Assembly (NCBI RefSeq): GCF_000835495.1
Contig: NW_015622547.1
Span: 3,968,001-4,032,000, forward strand
Reading direction: 5' to 3'
DNA length: 64,000 nucleotides
DNA from: Cladophialophora immunda
Taxonomy: Eukaryota; Ascomycota; Eurotiomycetes; Chaetothyriales; Herpotrichiellaceae
Shown here: positions 1 to 11,138 of the stretch, piece by piece
Position numbering within the stretch: the stretch's first letter is position 1
How the letters are laid out: each line of letters starts with the position of its first letter
Position numbers and translations under genes: made by a program
The notes under the pieces: generated by a model
Told to the model about the DNA's origin: nothing
The model's database searches: none
The model's input: the letters and a program-made list of their open reading frames with translations, nothing else

Positions 1-185
1 ATGACTTTATCACCCCGTCTCAATGCACCAAGTGCGAGTTCCCGACCGAATCCACTGCTGCACCCGGTGATGAACCAGACTTTGGAGTTTGTCATTGTCC
101 TCGAGATGCTTTTGAGTCTCGATTGAGGTCACACGGAGTTGTAGTTAGCAATAGGCTGATGGAGGCTGGATTGACGCGTCGTTGA
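1..185 (+). CDS. C-terminal end of a gene entering from the left edge, product unknown
   Basis: Frame 3 is open from the window edge to a TGA at 183-185, giving about 60 codons with protein-like composition. A Cys cluster (QCTKCEF followed by VCHCPRD) suggests a small metal-binding or disulphide-rich tail. No start codon is visible, so the rest of the gene would lie to the left. I do not recognise the family. A chance open frame of this length is possible, but the paired CxxC and CxC motifs argue mildly for real coding. Confidence 0.35.
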   Translation, partial: DFITPSQCTKCEFPTESTAAPGDEPDFGVCHCPRDAFESRLRSHGVVVSNRLMEAGLTRR

Positions 186-1292
186 TTGTTATCGCACGAT
201 TCTTAGATGTTGCATATTCTCACAAGTTGACCTTGTGAAGACCTTTATACCATAGAGCTGGCGCCCAGGCGTGTCTCGGCTTTTAGAGCCCATTCTTCGC
301 CCACACACGGCCAAGAGAAAAGCGGCCGATGGAGGCAGCTGAGAATGTGCTCGATGAAGTAATCTTGCGCTGTGCGGCATCATCTGAACATCTCGACTCA
401 ACCTGATGGAAGCTTCGCGGGTAGACAAGTCCACGCGGGCAGACGTCCGTGCTCGTTGTGTCGGCCAAGGCCATCAAGTTTCTCAGCCATCCATCCAAAG
501 GCCGAAACACGGTGCAGGATGCGTGTCGAATGCAACTCGAGGATGACAAAGGCTACACCCCCGACAATCTTTGCTTGGTTGGTGGTATTATCCTTATACT
601 CTTGGCTGGCATGTGTTGCGAGGGGAGAATCCTCGAGCGATTCGCGTGCGGCCGCTACGCCCGCTCATCACCGTGCTTTGCAACCGGCACCACCAGCAGC
701 ACCGGCTGGTTATTCCCGAGGGAGGGCCTTTCGAACAGGGTGCACCTGCGAGAAACTGCCGCCAAGCGTCCCAGATCGGCACTCGTTTACACAGGGGTGG
801 CCACACATAGAAAGAGAGAGGGCAATCCTTGGGAGAAGCAACTTCGGCCTGCAAGTCGAAAGAGCTTGGAGCTTTCATGGTATTCGGGCGAGCCGGATGG
901 ACTGAGCCGAGACAGGAAGGCAGAAGCAAGCTGGTGGCTCTCAATGGCTGGCGATTCGTTATTGCTGAAGTCGTTGTCAACCTCTAGTTGAAGCCGCCAA
1001 CGATTTCGCAGTCTGCAAAGCCGAGAAAACCCATGGCGACAGGAGAATTTACGCTTAACATCACAAGAGTCATTTGTAGGGACGACTTGAACACAGACGA
1101 GGGGAAATTTTACAGGCGAGACAGCGAGTAGGTCGAGCAGATGGCTTGCAACACGGGCAGTTTCCCCGCGGCAGTGGGTGCTGGAGATACTGTCCCTTTT
1201 ACATTGGAGAAATTTTCGCCGTGTTCTATCCATCTTGCCAACGTCCACTTCAGCTTTGCCAGAGGAAGCCACCCACCAAGAACCGTCGGTGA
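186..1292. other. Spacer without a convincing gene
   Basis: Overlapping open frames occur on both strands (for example 449-991 plus and 594-980 minus), but they overlap each other, lack family motifs and show no sensible splice structure. The stretch probably holds the 3' regions of the flanking genes. Confidence 0.4.
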
Positions 1293-2062
1293 CTATTCTT
1301 CGTCGTCGAGCTCCTCAGTTTCGGCAGTGGCCGCGGCCTGTTTGCCCTCGGAGCCCGAAATAACTTTGGTCTTGACCGCAGGCTCATCCTCTTCTTGGTC
1401 TTGCTCGTCGGCGTCGTCCTCGGGAGCATCCTCGCCATCTTCCTCCTCCTCATCGTCCTCCTCCTCTTCCGGGGCGGCAGGCTTGGACTTCTTGGGTGCA
1501 GGTTCGGCAGGTTCGGCTTCGGCCTTTCGCTTTTTGGGAGGGGGGGCTGTGTCAACGGTGAATTAGCCATCGAGTTTGGACGGTAGCAGAGACTACTTGA
1601 AAACAAGGTGAGGTCAGGGCTTACCTTGTTCCTCCTCCTCCTCCTCTTCGCCCTCTACATCTTCTTCTTCCTCTTCCTCCTCATCTCCATCTTCATCATC
1701 CTCGTCGTCGTCGTCTTCATATCTGCGCAGGACGGAAGATATCAGTACTCAATGATTATCCGGGCCGATGCCAGCAAAATGTGTGACACAAGTGTAGGGG
1801 AAGAGCAAGGATGAGGAGATGATGCATGCTGGGCTGTGCCATGGCCCGCGCACAATGATCAGGCCGGACACGGTATTCAGAGAGGGAAGGATGCTTCAGA
1901 CGGTCGGTTCCACCTCGAGTGGTGGGTGTTCAAGCAGAAACGATCAAGAAACGAGGACAGACAAGATGAAACTTACTCTTCTTCTTCTTCTTCCTCGTCG
2001 TCCTCGGGGAGCTCGAGCTCTTCTTCTTCTTCGTCGCCTGGTCGGCTTCTGGTGGGCGCCAT
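1293..2062 (-). CDS. Highly acidic nuclear protein (polyGlu/Asp with KKRK NLS)
   Basis: Three exons on the minus strand: 2062-1977, 1722-1625 and 1546-1293, giving about 145 aa. The donors are GTAAGT and GTAAGC, the acceptors GCGCAG and ACACAG, and all phases agree. The start MAPTRSRPGD leads into long Glu/Asp runs (about residues 11-60), then a PPPKKRKAEAEP basic patch that resembles a nuclear localisation signal, a second acidic stretch, and a tail ending ELDDEE. The composition resembles histone chaperone or chromatin-associated acidic proteins, but there is no defined domain such as NAP1 or Chz1 that I can recognise. Acidic runs are also common by chance in fungal disordered proteins, so function stays open. 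The coding purine bias continues into the upstream region. Confidence 0.7.
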
Positions 2063-3512
2063 GTTGTAGAGGATGTTTGGATGTGACGTGTAGGTGAGGC
2101 AAGATTGAAGGAGGTCTAGGAGAGACGGAAAAAGGATAGAAATACAAGTGAAAGCAAGCTATGGGGGGAACAAAGAAAGGGAGAAGAGATGCGTGGTCGA
2201 GGTAGGGGGTGAGCGAGCGGAATACGGCTGAGAAACTTGGGAGGGCGCTGGGGGGGAGAGCTGGGGGGGGAGAGCTGTGGGCAAACGTCAGGGCCCAGAG
2301 TCCATGTCCCAGGTTTGCACTAGTCAGCAGCTCAGGGGAGCGAACAGAGGGGAGAGGAGAGCAATCGGGGGACGCAAGAGGCGGGCTTCAGGGCAGTCGG
2401 GGGGTGGGAAAAGACAGAGCCCGAGGTGTGCGCATCATAGTGCATAGAGCAGTTGGCCAGTGGTTGGCGTGCCGCTTGACCTTGCTTGACCAGGAGGGAA
2501 GCTCCAGAGGGCTGGAGGAGAGGAGAAGAGGAGAAGCAGATTTTGGCTGAAGTGCCAGGAGTGCAAGCAGCACAAGAGAAAAGTGGGAGGGAGAAGAGCT
2601 GGGAAGTGCGCGAGAGCCAGAGAGCGAGGGGCGAAGGGCGAGGGGCGACAGGCGAGGGCGAGGGGAGGAGAGGAGGTGGGCAAGAGAGCTTCTGTGGGTA
2701 ATTGGGAGGTCCGAGCAGGCAGGGAGGTTGGGGAAGTGCACAATCAGCATGCTGGTGATGGCAGAGGAGTTGCCCCGTGCGGCTGCGGCTGCGGCTCTCT
2801 TCTCAGTGCTCACCCTCTGGCTGTGACCCTCTTGAGTAGGGCTCACTAGGCCTCCCCTGGGCTTCCGAAGTTCCTGATGGGCAAAGGCTCGCTACTACTG
2901 CTCCCTAATTGGACCCCGTCTCCCTGTCCCGAGCTCCATCAATGGCGCCAAGGCTGACCAGGACCCCATCTCCCGGAACAAAGAAACTGCGATACCGAGG
3001 GGCCCCATGGCCATCGCCTTGGCGCCCTCTGGGTTCTTCCTGCAACTCTCCTTTTTGGTCTCTCGGGCTCTTGTCTCGCTTCACTTCCTCAACCTTCAGC
3101 TCAACGTCATTTTGCCTCACCGGACAGACCGAATCATCAGCGCCCCGTTCTCTCTCCCGTCTCCAGTGCTTGTGCTTGCGCGGAAGCGTTTTCCGGTTGA
3201 TTGCCATTCACATTATCGTACTCCGTACTTCCCTACCTGAAGCTGCTGGCGCTGACTTGTGTGCTTTGCGAGGGAAAAACTGAAGAGAAGGGCCCAGCTC
3301 AATATGACCTGTCGTCCTTTTGCCCGTCCTGCACCCCAACAATTGCATTTGAGCCCGCGCAACTGCATTGTCCAGCTCCCACAACAGCCCCAGTGTGACA
3401 GTGGTCGATAATAACATGGCCAGAACCAAGCCGTGGCCAGGGTCAAAGGTGTCACTGTGCAACGGCTCGGGGGTTTTCTGCCTCTCCCTTGTATACCTCT
3501 TTCAATCCACCT
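2063..3512. other. Long spacer with a purine-rich promoter region
   Basis: No gene is supported. From about 2160 to 2720 the plus strand is dominated by G and A, with near-repeats of GAGGGGCGAAGG-like units at 2628-2680 and long G runs near 2238-2272. This lies directly upstream of the acidic-protein start at 2062. From 2900 to 3500 the sequence is more balanced and CT-rich. Confidence 0.5.
2209..2710 (+). repeat. Low-complexity polypurine tract
   Basis: The plus strand is strongly enriched in G and A across about 500 nt. It has imperfect tandem units of the GGGCGAGGGGCGA type at 2628-2680 and two G-runs of seven and eight at about 2250-2270 separated by AGAGCT. Open frames here read as low-complexity Arg/Gly/Glu and are not credible genes. 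Confidence 0.6.
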
Positions 3513-4401
3513 TCAACCGCCCATCACGTTTGCTGAGCCTACAAACACCACCAGCACTGCCGCAAATGCTGTGGTTGACATGAAGACGTCGGCCCGTCTC
3601 TGAGCAATCACGTTCATCACCAATGAAAACACCAGGCTCATCATGCTGATTGCAACCAGGCGTGCAGCCATGCTCTTCACACTGAACAACACCAGGATTG
3701 ACAGTGCCGGAATCACGGCTGACAACAGCATACATATCGTATTCCCAACCTGCACCAACGTTTCTGGCCTGTACTCCCAAGTCCGCTCAAACGCTTTCTC
3801 TGCCATAGACCGGTGAAGCTTATATCCTACTACCCGGTGATATAGCGGCACCACCTTTTCGCTCAGAAAGTTGGCAAGAGCGTCTTTGCTTCCAATATTC
3901 TCGTTTAGCGTCAACAGGTCTTCGTCGATGCTCGCATCTCGGAAGATGCCCGCTTCCACACCGTACAGGAACTGGTCGCCACCGCTTTCTTCGTCATACC
4001 ACTGCCTGCGGAGCTCGAGGTTGTCTTTTCGCGGTTGCTGCAAGGCGTTGATTCTTGCCGTTCTCAATAGAGCTCGATCTGGCCCCACTGTGTCAGCGAC
4101 CCTATCCTCAATCATTGGTTCTAGAGCCATGCTTCCTACAATACTGGTCCAGCAGGGTTCTTGACCGCTCAAAGATCCGGTGTATGTCCTCTTCGGACAT
4201 GCTCTCGGGGTTATCGATCCATATCCGGTCGAAGCTATTAAGCCCTGGTATCTTCCTCACCTCGTTGATCACCACTTCGAGATGTTGCAGCTCCGCTTGC
4301 ATGTGCAGAATATTCTCTAGGTTCATGCTGGAGAATTTTCTGAAAGCTTCGATGTTTTGATGGCTAGCCATCATTGATGCCAAAGCCCCGTACCCCGTCA
4401 T
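3513..4401 (-). CDS. DUF6594 domain membrane protein
   Basis: Two exons, 4401-4140 and 4087-3513, joined across a 52-nt intron (donor GTAGGA, acceptor ACACAG), give 278 aa in frame. The N-terminus begins GYGALASMMASHQNIEAF and continues into MNLENILHMQAELQHLE, the hallmark opening of DUF6594. The middle holds LLRTARINALQQPRKDNLE, which matches the usual central helix of the family. The last 80 residues form three hydrophobic helices (about residues 198-275) around IPALSILVLF and AFAAVLVVFVG. DUF6594 proteins are fungal-specific, often expanded, and have no established function; the C-terminal helices imply membrane insertion. The donor is not the commonest form; an upstream GT (GTATTG) would break the frame. 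Confidence 0.82.
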
Positions 4402-5645
4402 GGTCGTAACGCAGCGATCTTGTCGGCGGCTTCCGAGAAGATGATGAAGATCAGGGGTATGTCTTCTGTGGGAGGACAGCGGGCGGATGTCTGCTTATAA
4501 TGAGGACTCACAGACTAACTTGTCCAACGCAGCTGCGTCTCCTCCTCTGTGGGGCGCTCGTCGAAGGGCTTCCACCTGCATCGCTGCCCAAGAGGAATTG
4601 GCAGGCTCCGAGCTCTCGCCTTCCAGCGTTCACCAACGGGAGGCTTCCAATAGGAGAATGGGCGGACAATGCCACTCTGCAGAAGCTCTCCATTTGGTTG
4701 ATTTCCTGGCAACTGCTGCATATTGAGAGCCTGGCTGTCCCTGCGTTCGGAAACTACGCGAAGATCGCCCATATTACCAATCTCACCTACGTGGCAATGG
4801 CGTTCAAAGCACGTGCTTGTTTCTTACGACACACCTACCATGAGTTACCGGCTTGGTTTACGATGTATCTCATGATGTACCCAGGAACCACTCCATCTTG
4901 GTCCACAGACCAGAAGTCCCTGAATATTTGGCCATTTGTAAATTTGAGACAAAGTTTGCACCGCAATAGTTGCCCGTCAGAAGTCTGACAAGGTCTCGGG
5001 CTCCCTCAGTGCGGCAAAATCCAATGCTGCAACTTCCCTTACCGAATGTGGTCCCGAAATAGTTGCTGGTGCTTTCGTTGGCAATCGTCGATTCAGTCTC
5101 TACCATTCTCCAGACCACGGTGCTACTGTTGCAAAGACACGCCTCCTGTCGTGACACTGATCCACGATATTGGGAGGTACTCCCGAACTCTCCAAAACCG
5201 TTTTGCTTTGCACATGGAATCGCCTGTTTTTTGTCAAGAAGTCGACATGTCTCAGGGATTCGGAGGCCCACAGCTGCAGCCCTGTATGCCGGCTAAGGGT
5301 TCTCATCGTGTTTGGAGGAGTTTGTCACATGTTGCCATATTGCAGCTCGCCCGAAGGACGGGCCCGACCCTGTACAACGACACGATCCAAGCGGAGATCA
5401 TGCCATTCCCAAACTGGCTTGACTGTCACTTGGTAGTATTTAAGATGGCGGACTTGTCTGTCTCTGTTGCTGCTCTTTTCCGTGCTGGTGGCTTCGGACC
5501 TATCCATTTGCAACGTGAATGAACCGCGGAGTTTGAGACGGCGGGCTAGAGCGAGAGGGAAAAGCCGTGACGGGACCTACCAGTAAGAGGAGACCACCAT
5601 TTGCCCCAGTTGAACAAGAGAATTACTGACCTTGTGAAAGACAGG
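4402..5645. other. Spacer with no convincing gene
   Basis: A minus-strand open frame at 4870-5271 contains several Cys (GSCSIGFCRTEG, NYCG) but lacks an ATG at its start and any recognisable domain, so it is not called. Otherwise I see only promoter-like sequence. Confidence 0.4.
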
Positions 5646-6305
5646 ATGGCCCGAGTCAGCTGGAGGAAGCATTCATCCAAAAGGGCTTCCAATTTACTTC
5701 GGGCTTTTCCGGACTCAAAAGCCATGGCCAAAAAGCCCATTCTTGACCGGCCGCGAGATTCTATCATCAAGCGCCCGCTCCAAACAGAGGCCGAAGAGCC
5801 GAGCAGGACAGAAGATTATGACGGTAGTGGTCTTCCAAAATACCTTGGAGAAGTCATGTTGGTGGAAGAAAGAAGGAGGCGTCTCAATCTCTTTGTGGTC
5901 CTTATGTTCATCCACCTGGAGCCGAAGAAGAATCCACGGCTAGGTCATCGTCAATCGGCGACCACCCCGCGGCGAGTACTGTTGGATACTGGTGCCGATT
6001 TCAATCTGATTTCTGACGAGGCCCACACTGAATTGGACCTGAACAAACAGCCATACAATGGCCGTGTGCATTCAATTGGTGGATACACCGACCTCAGCAG
6101 TACTGTCGTCCTTCAGTGGCATTTTCGGAGTTACAGATCCGAAGCGGACCAGAGTTCGCCATCATATCGAGCGCCGTTTTATGTTTTGCCACCAGAATCC
6201 GAAGCAAAATTCGACTGCATCCTTGGTCGACCATGGATCGAGGAGAACTGGGATGAGTTCATCGCTTTGGTCGAGCTCAACCGAAGAAAAGAGAGCTCAC
6301 AGTAG
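5646..6305 (+). CDS. Retropepsin-like aspartic protease domain protein, copy 1
   Basis: The open frame from ATG 5646 to the stop at 6303-6305 gives 219 aa. RRVLLDTGADFNLIS is a classic retroviral-type aspartic protease active site (hhDTGA), and CILGRPWIEENW fits the later ILG motif that packs against the active site. The basic N-terminal 90 residues have no motif. Stand-alone retropepsin-like proteins without reverse transcriptase occur in many ascomycetes and may be domesticated from Ty3/Gypsy-like elements or be cellular DDI1/RVP-like. No RT, RNase H or integrase segment is visible nearby. The bases just before the ATG look like an intron end (CTGACC...GACAG), so a further 5' exon may exist and the start is uncertain. 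Confidence 0.6.
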   Translation: MARVSWRKHSSKRASNLLRAFPDSKAMAKKPILDRPRDSIIKRPLQTEAEEPSRTEDYDGSGLPKYLGEVMLVEERRRRLNLFVVLMFIHLEPKKNPRLGHRQSATTPRRVLLDTGADFNLISDEAHTELDLNKQPYNGRVHSIGGYTDLSSTVVLQWHFRSYRSEADQSSPSYRAPFYVLPPESEAKFDCILGRPWIEENWDEFIALVELNRRKESSQ

Positions 6306-7127
6306 GGAAATCCGAAAAAGTACGGTGGTTTTCGTGAAGGGTTTTGCAGTTGAAGCATCACGGCACCGGGGCATCGAATCAATCTTCACACGACAAAAGC
6401 ACACCAACCGGATCAAGCACGAGCGCAGACGTTCTACTTATGAAGAGAATAATCCCATGGATGTACCACCAAAAGATGAGACACAGACCTTAATTTCTGG
6501 GAAAGGACTCCCTCCTCACGGACTTCTGAAGCGAGGTCGTATGACAAAATCCCCCCCGAAATCTGGATTCGGACCGAGGGAGGTGTTTGGGTGACGGGCT
6601 ACTGAAGACGGATTTGTTACACAGCTGGTTGAGTAAAGTCCCCAGTCAACAAAACATTGCCAAATGGCCAACGACGTTAATTTTGTACGGATATGGTCAT
6701 CTGGACATCGCGGAAGCCGCCACAGCGGATCCGAGAATGGACTATTCAGTTTGGTATCTTCAGAAGTCTTGTTCAACCTGTCAATTGTTCTTGTGGCTTG
6801 TTCTCAACCTCCGCATTCTAAAGTGACAAATCTAGCGTTCATGGTCACCCCCGACAGTCCCAGGTGACTAGCAAGCCCGAGTGCAGCAAAATGTCATCAC
6901 TCGAAAGCTGCAGTCGACAAGGATGTACCGTTGGCACAAGATGTACATGAGCACATCTTCTCCCGGGTATATGAAAGACGAAGCATCCTCCAATACCAAG
7001 TTGCCAACACATGGGCATTTCAATCCGGGCTTGGGCACGAAGTTTGTCTAGTTGTTTCGCGGTTTCAGCTACCGGCTTGTTTGCCCTGTACTCGCCTCAC
7101 TGTTCGGCCACCCGCCCATTTTGAGGC
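6306..7127. other. Spacer between the two retropepsin-like genes
   Basis: Short overlapping open frames only. No RT, gag or integrase motifs and no terminal repeats were seen, so there is no sign that the two flanking genes belong to an intact element. Confidence 0.4.
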
Positions 7128-7892
7128 ATGGCGACAGGGCACAATCGCCCGATCTCGAACGCTCTTATGCAAGATTCCCATCAGCTCGAGACTTCATATC
7201 GCTCGTGGCAAGCTCGTCGTCCGCAGTTGTTTCGTCCATCTGACAGGACTTCACCAATGGTACGATTTCAATTCGTCCTTTCTGCTCCTAACCAAAGCAC
7301 ATCTTATGCTATTCGCACGCTCGCTGACACTTGAGAGTAGGCTTTGAATTCGAAAGTGTGCATTTTCGTCATCGCGGAGGGCCAGGAGCATCCCGTCAAG
7401 CTGTGTCATGCGCTTCACGATAGCACATTGTCGAAGAGCATCATTTCAAAGAGCAAGGCGGTTGCCACCCGCGGTACCATTCGCCCGAATGCACCGACCA
7501 CCTTGACCGATCATACTGGAACGAGTCATATCTCCACTTCTAACATTTCTTTGCGATGGTACTACGATGATGGCACGCAGACCTTCCCTGAGACATTCTA
7601 CATTGTGGATCAAATTCCGGCCACTGAAACGGACAGCAATCGAGGAGAAGTCAGAGACCACCACTGGGACGCGATCCTCCGCAGTACCGTCGAACCCCCA
7701 TCCACTGCCCTTAGCCCTCAGGTCAACCCGATATGCGCTGCGCCACCCGGGGTCGATCCCCGGCGGGAGCGCGAGAGAAAAGAGCGGGCGGAGACGAACC
7801 AGCAGAAATTTGAGAGGGAGAAGGAATTGCAGGCCAAGAGGATTCGAGACGCTTTTGCACTGAAGCAGGCTGGCTCAGGAAAGCGAGGATGA
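7128..7892 (+). CDS. Degenerate retropepsin-like protein, copy 2
   Basis: Two exons, 7128-7259 and 7341-7892 (intron of 81 nt, donor GTACGA, branch CTGAC, acceptor AGTAG), give 227 aa. The second exon lines up with the neighbouring gene: HALHDSTLSKSIIS sits where copy 1 has LLDTGADFNLIS, and WDAILRSTVE sits where copy 1 has DCILGRPWIE. The active-site Asp is kept but the DTG triad has become DST, which in known retropepsins would abolish or strongly reduce catalysis. The C-terminus ends in a charged coiled-coil-like helix rich in Arg, Glu and Lys. It is probably a tandem paralogue that has lost protease activity and kept a fold or binding role. Confidence 0.55.
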
Positions 7893-8547
7893 ACTTGACA
7901 CGGTATTGTTTCGGGCGATCGGAATCGGCAGTGGTTACGACTGGGTATGACTGAATGAGAGAATGAGCATCTTCCATGCGGGCCGGCCCCTGGTGCGCAT
8001 TGGGCGAAGCCGTCAACGATCTTGTGGGATTCAAATGGTGATTAGCGTATGATCCTAATTATAGCCATTTCAATTTCTTTTTCCTTGAACAGAGCTGCGA
8101 GTATCACATGCCCATCGCGCTCGCATGTTTTCAGCGTCTACAGCATATCTCCAACACGCCACCCTGTCCGTCTGCCCTTCGTCGTGGTCTACCATTGCTG
8201 TGACTCTAGATTGACTGGGCGGCAGGCAGGCCACTCCAGACTGCAGCCTATCGTTTGTCCAGCCCCATGTTGGTATGAGAAACAAAGAGCTCTTGTCCGA
8301 GCCGCAGCCTTGGGGGCTTTACCGGTGCCGCCTGCAACGAAGAACTTCCGTGGGACCTTGACCAAATTGAGATGGAGGAATCTATTCATGAACATATCAA
8401 ACGAAATATAGATCCAGGGATAATGCCATTGCCGCTTCCATTTTGCTTGCCTTGTAGCCGATGAATCTCAACATTTGCCCAGTCCGCTCTTTTGACTCTT
8501 CTAGCGACTTCCTGCTTTATACACTAAGAAAATGTCCTCCAAAGCAT
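7893..8547. other. Spacer
   Basis: No supported gene. It holds the 3' ends of two convergent genes. Confidence 0.4.
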
Positions 8548-9297
8548 CTAAGCCATACCGCCGTTCACCCTGATAGTCTGTCCGCTCACCCACTCGGCGC
8601 CCTGGCCGCAGAGGAATGCGATCGCTTGGGCGATCTCCTCGGGCTTGCCGATCCGGTTGGCCGGGTGGAAGCCCGCCAGCACCTTGAGCACCTGTTCGCT
8701 CTTGCCCTCGAGGAAGAGGTCGGTGGCCGTGGGACCCGGCGCGATCGCGTTGACCCGGATGCCTTTCCGGGCGAGCAGGTCCTTGGAGAGGAGGCGGGTC
8801 AGCTGTTCGATGGCACCCTTGGTCGAGCAGTAGAGTGTGTAGGGTCCGTTGACGGTGGAGGCGTGGCACAGCGTCGTGGAGATGAGCACGATGCTGCTGC
8901 CGGGCGCCATGTGCGGCAGGGCCTTTTGCACGAGGAAGAAGGGGCCTTTGACGTTGAGGTTGAAGGTCCGGTCAAAGTCCTCTTCCGTGCACGACTCGAC
9001 CGTCTTCATGGGCAGGATTCCCGCGTTGGGGATCAGGATGTCGATCTGCCCGAATTTGTCGACCGTCGCTTTCACCAAGTGTTCGACGCCCGCGACCGTC
9101 CCGGCGTCGGCTTGTACGGCGTATGCCTTGTCGCTGCCGAGTTGCGAGACGATTTTCTCCGCCGCGGCACTGTCGCGGCCGTAGTTGACCACGACTTTGG
9201 CTCCGAGTTGGACTAGGAGTGTAGCTGTGCTGGCGCCAATGCCTTTTGTGCCACCCGTGATCACGGCGACCTTGCCTGAGAGAGGAGCGGAGGACAT
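8548..9297 (-). CDS. Short-chain dehydrogenase/reductase (3-ketoacyl-ACP reductase-like)
   Basis: A single exon of 249 aa from MSSAPLSGK. It is a classical SDR: the NAD(P)-binding loop TGGTKGIG is near residues 15-22, then a PNAG motif, a catalytic Ser in LISTTLCHAS and YCSTK carrying the Tyr-x3-Lys pair; the C-terminus ends GQTIRVNGGMA as in FabG-like enzymes. An in-frame ATG at 9417 would add a 40-residue basic, Ser/Thr-rich leader without acidic residues, which could be a mitochondrial presequence or simply 5' UTR; I prefer 9297 because family similarity starts there. The substrate cannot be read from the sequence. Related fungal enzymes include hydroxynaphthalene and versicolorin reductases. 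Confidence 0.88.
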   Translation of the reverse strand: MSSAPLSGKVAVITGGTKGIGASTATLLVQLGAKVVVNYGRDSAAAEKIVSQLGSDKAYAVQADAGTVAGVEHLVKATVDKFGQIDILIPNAGILPMKTVESCTEEDFDRTFNLNVKGPFFLVQKALPHMAPGSSIVLISTTLCHASTVNGPYTLYCSTKGAIEQLTRLLSKDLLARKGIRVNAIAPGPTATDLFLEGKSEQVLKVLAGFHPANRIGKPEEIAQAIAFLCGQGAEWVSGQTIRVNGGMA

Positions 9298-10164
9298 GGT
9301 GGTGGGTTTGGTTGTGGCTGGTGGGTGAGTCGCGGGTGTCGTGCTTGGAGTGGCTTGCTGGGAAGATGACGTCTTGTTGGATTTGTGTTTGGAGATGATT
9401 GCTCTAAACTGTCTCATGGAGTTTTGTTGTTGATATGGATAGAAATCAGAACTGCTCGAGATTGGGGTTCTCCCACCCCCTTGATATAGACATTGGTCCT
9501 TGCCGGGCCATGACTATCGCCGAGTTTTCGTAAGTCCAGGTTCGAGACGACATTGTGCCATTTTCGCAGAATGTCCTGATCAACCATGGCGATAGGTATC
9601 GAAAGACGTCTCCGGCCGACGTCGTGTGAAGCGACTTGTTTCTTCCCTCCTGTTTCGACGGTCGCCTTTAGCATTCCCGGATGCTTAGCGCCGTGGCATA
9701 AGGCCAGCGACGCGGACAAAGCGTTTCCAATTGAGGAAAAGGTGCTGTTTTGGGAAACTCATTTCTCCGCAATCACCGACAGGTTGTTGGAGGCAGAATG
9801 AGGACATACGACCTTCTCCGGGTATGCGTCGGACCAGCCAATCTTCTGCTGAGAAAGTCGCCACTGATGTAATTGTCCTCTGGAAATATACCGCACGCCT
9901 CGGCGCTGTTTGTCTTCGATTGAGCGCTCACTCTATTCCGTTCGTACATGAGACTCGCTCAGAGAGGTGATCTAGATCTCCGAAGGCCGCGTTGGTAAGT
10001 CCAGAAAATGTTTGGAGTCGACATGCAAGGACATTTCGCAGTATGAACGGTCCATGTTGTAGATATCTCAGATATAAGAAACATGTTTCACGGTGTTCAG
10101 TTTCTCCCACGTCCAGACAAATTTGCCTTGCCAAATCCGAGACCTCAAACACACATACTAGAAA
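9298..10164. other. Divergent promoter region between two SDR genes
   Basis: The SDR genes at 8548-9297 (minus) and 10165-11138 (plus) are transcribed away from each other across this stretch. Open frames here (for example 9414-9719 minus) have no recognisable domain. Confidence 0.4.
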
Positions 10165-11138
10165 ATGGCTGCGCGGCCCCTTGTGAGCTTGGTTACCGGG
10201 GCAGGCTCCGGTTTTGGAGCCTTGACGGCTCGAGCACTGGCAAGATCGGGCCACACGGTTTATGCTGGCTTTCTGCAGTCTAATGACGACAAAACTCCGG
10301 TGTATAGGGATGCCGCAAACTTCGCGAGAGAGAACAGCTGTCAGCTCCGAGGCATACAGCTCAATGTGGTCAAGGATGACTCGATCAGGAGGGCGGTCGA
10401 CAAGATCATGGCCGACGAGGGAAGGATAGACGTTGTTGTACACAACGCTGGTAAGTGGCAGGTAGATACCTTGAGAGGAGCGACTCGCGGAAGACCAGTT
10501 CTGACAGCTGTTCAGGACACATGAATTTTGGACCAGCTGAGGCATACACGCCAGAACAATTTATGGAGATGTACGAAGTCAACTGCCTTTCTTGTCAGCG
10601 CATCAATCGAATCGTCCTGCCGCATATGAGACGGGCTGGAACCGGGCTGCTTGTGTGGGTGTCGTCCAGCAGCGCTCACGGGCCGAGTTCCCCGTTCCTG
10701 GCACCATATTTTGCGGCCAAGGCTGCCCAGGACTCCCTCGCACAGACCTATGCCGTGGAGCTGACTCAGTTCGGCATTGAAACGTCCATAATCGTGCCCG
10801 GCGTTTTCACAAAAGGCACCAATCACTTCGCCACTGCGATGAAGGCGGGGGATACAGCAGTCGAAAAAGAGTATATGGAAGGCGCTCTGAGAGGGTGGGA
10901 TCAGATCAGCGCCCAAGGTCATGACAAGATTGTTTCCCCGGATGCTGATCCTGGAGCCGTTGCAGAAGCGGTTCGGCGCGTGGTTGATACAGAACATGGC
11001 AAACGGCCATTCAGGGTGCATGTTGAGTACGACGGAGGGGGCGCAACCATCGTCAACGGCGTCCGCGACTTGGTGAGGGAGACCTTTCTCAGCAAACTGG
11101 GCCTGGCAGACCTACTCAAGGTCAAGATATTCAAGTGA
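10165..11138 (+). CDS. Short-chain dehydrogenase/reductase
   Basis: Exons 10165-10450 and 10516-11138, with a 65-nt intron (GTAAGT ... TTCAG), give 302 aa. The intron falls inside the NAG motif: exon 1 ends VVVHNAG and exon 2 continues HMNFGPAEAYTPEQ. The cofactor loop is VTGAGSGFG at the N-terminus, and PYFAAKAAQDSLAQ supplies the Tyr-x3-Lys pair. The overall type is an extended classical SDR resembling fungal ketoreductases annotated as oxidoreductase of the 17beta-HSD/retinol type. No obvious signal peptide. It is divergent from the SDR at 8548-9297, but sequence similarity between them is only family-level. Confidence 0.88.

Noticed and set aside
449..991. 180-codon plus-strand frame in the first kilobase
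   Set aside because: Overlaps other frames on both strands; low plausibility composition and no domain.
4870..5271. Cys-containing minus-strand frame that could be a small secreted protein
   Set aside because: No ATG at its start, no signal peptide in the frame and no recognisable family.
8461..9216. Plus-strand open frame of 251 codons
   Set aside because: It is antisense to the SDR gene at 8548-9297, which carries all family motifs; its His/Asp-rich composition is the usual GC-rich shadow.
9414..9719. Minus-strand frame of 101 codons in the SDR promoter interval
   Set aside because: No domain, and the region is better read as promoter and UTR.
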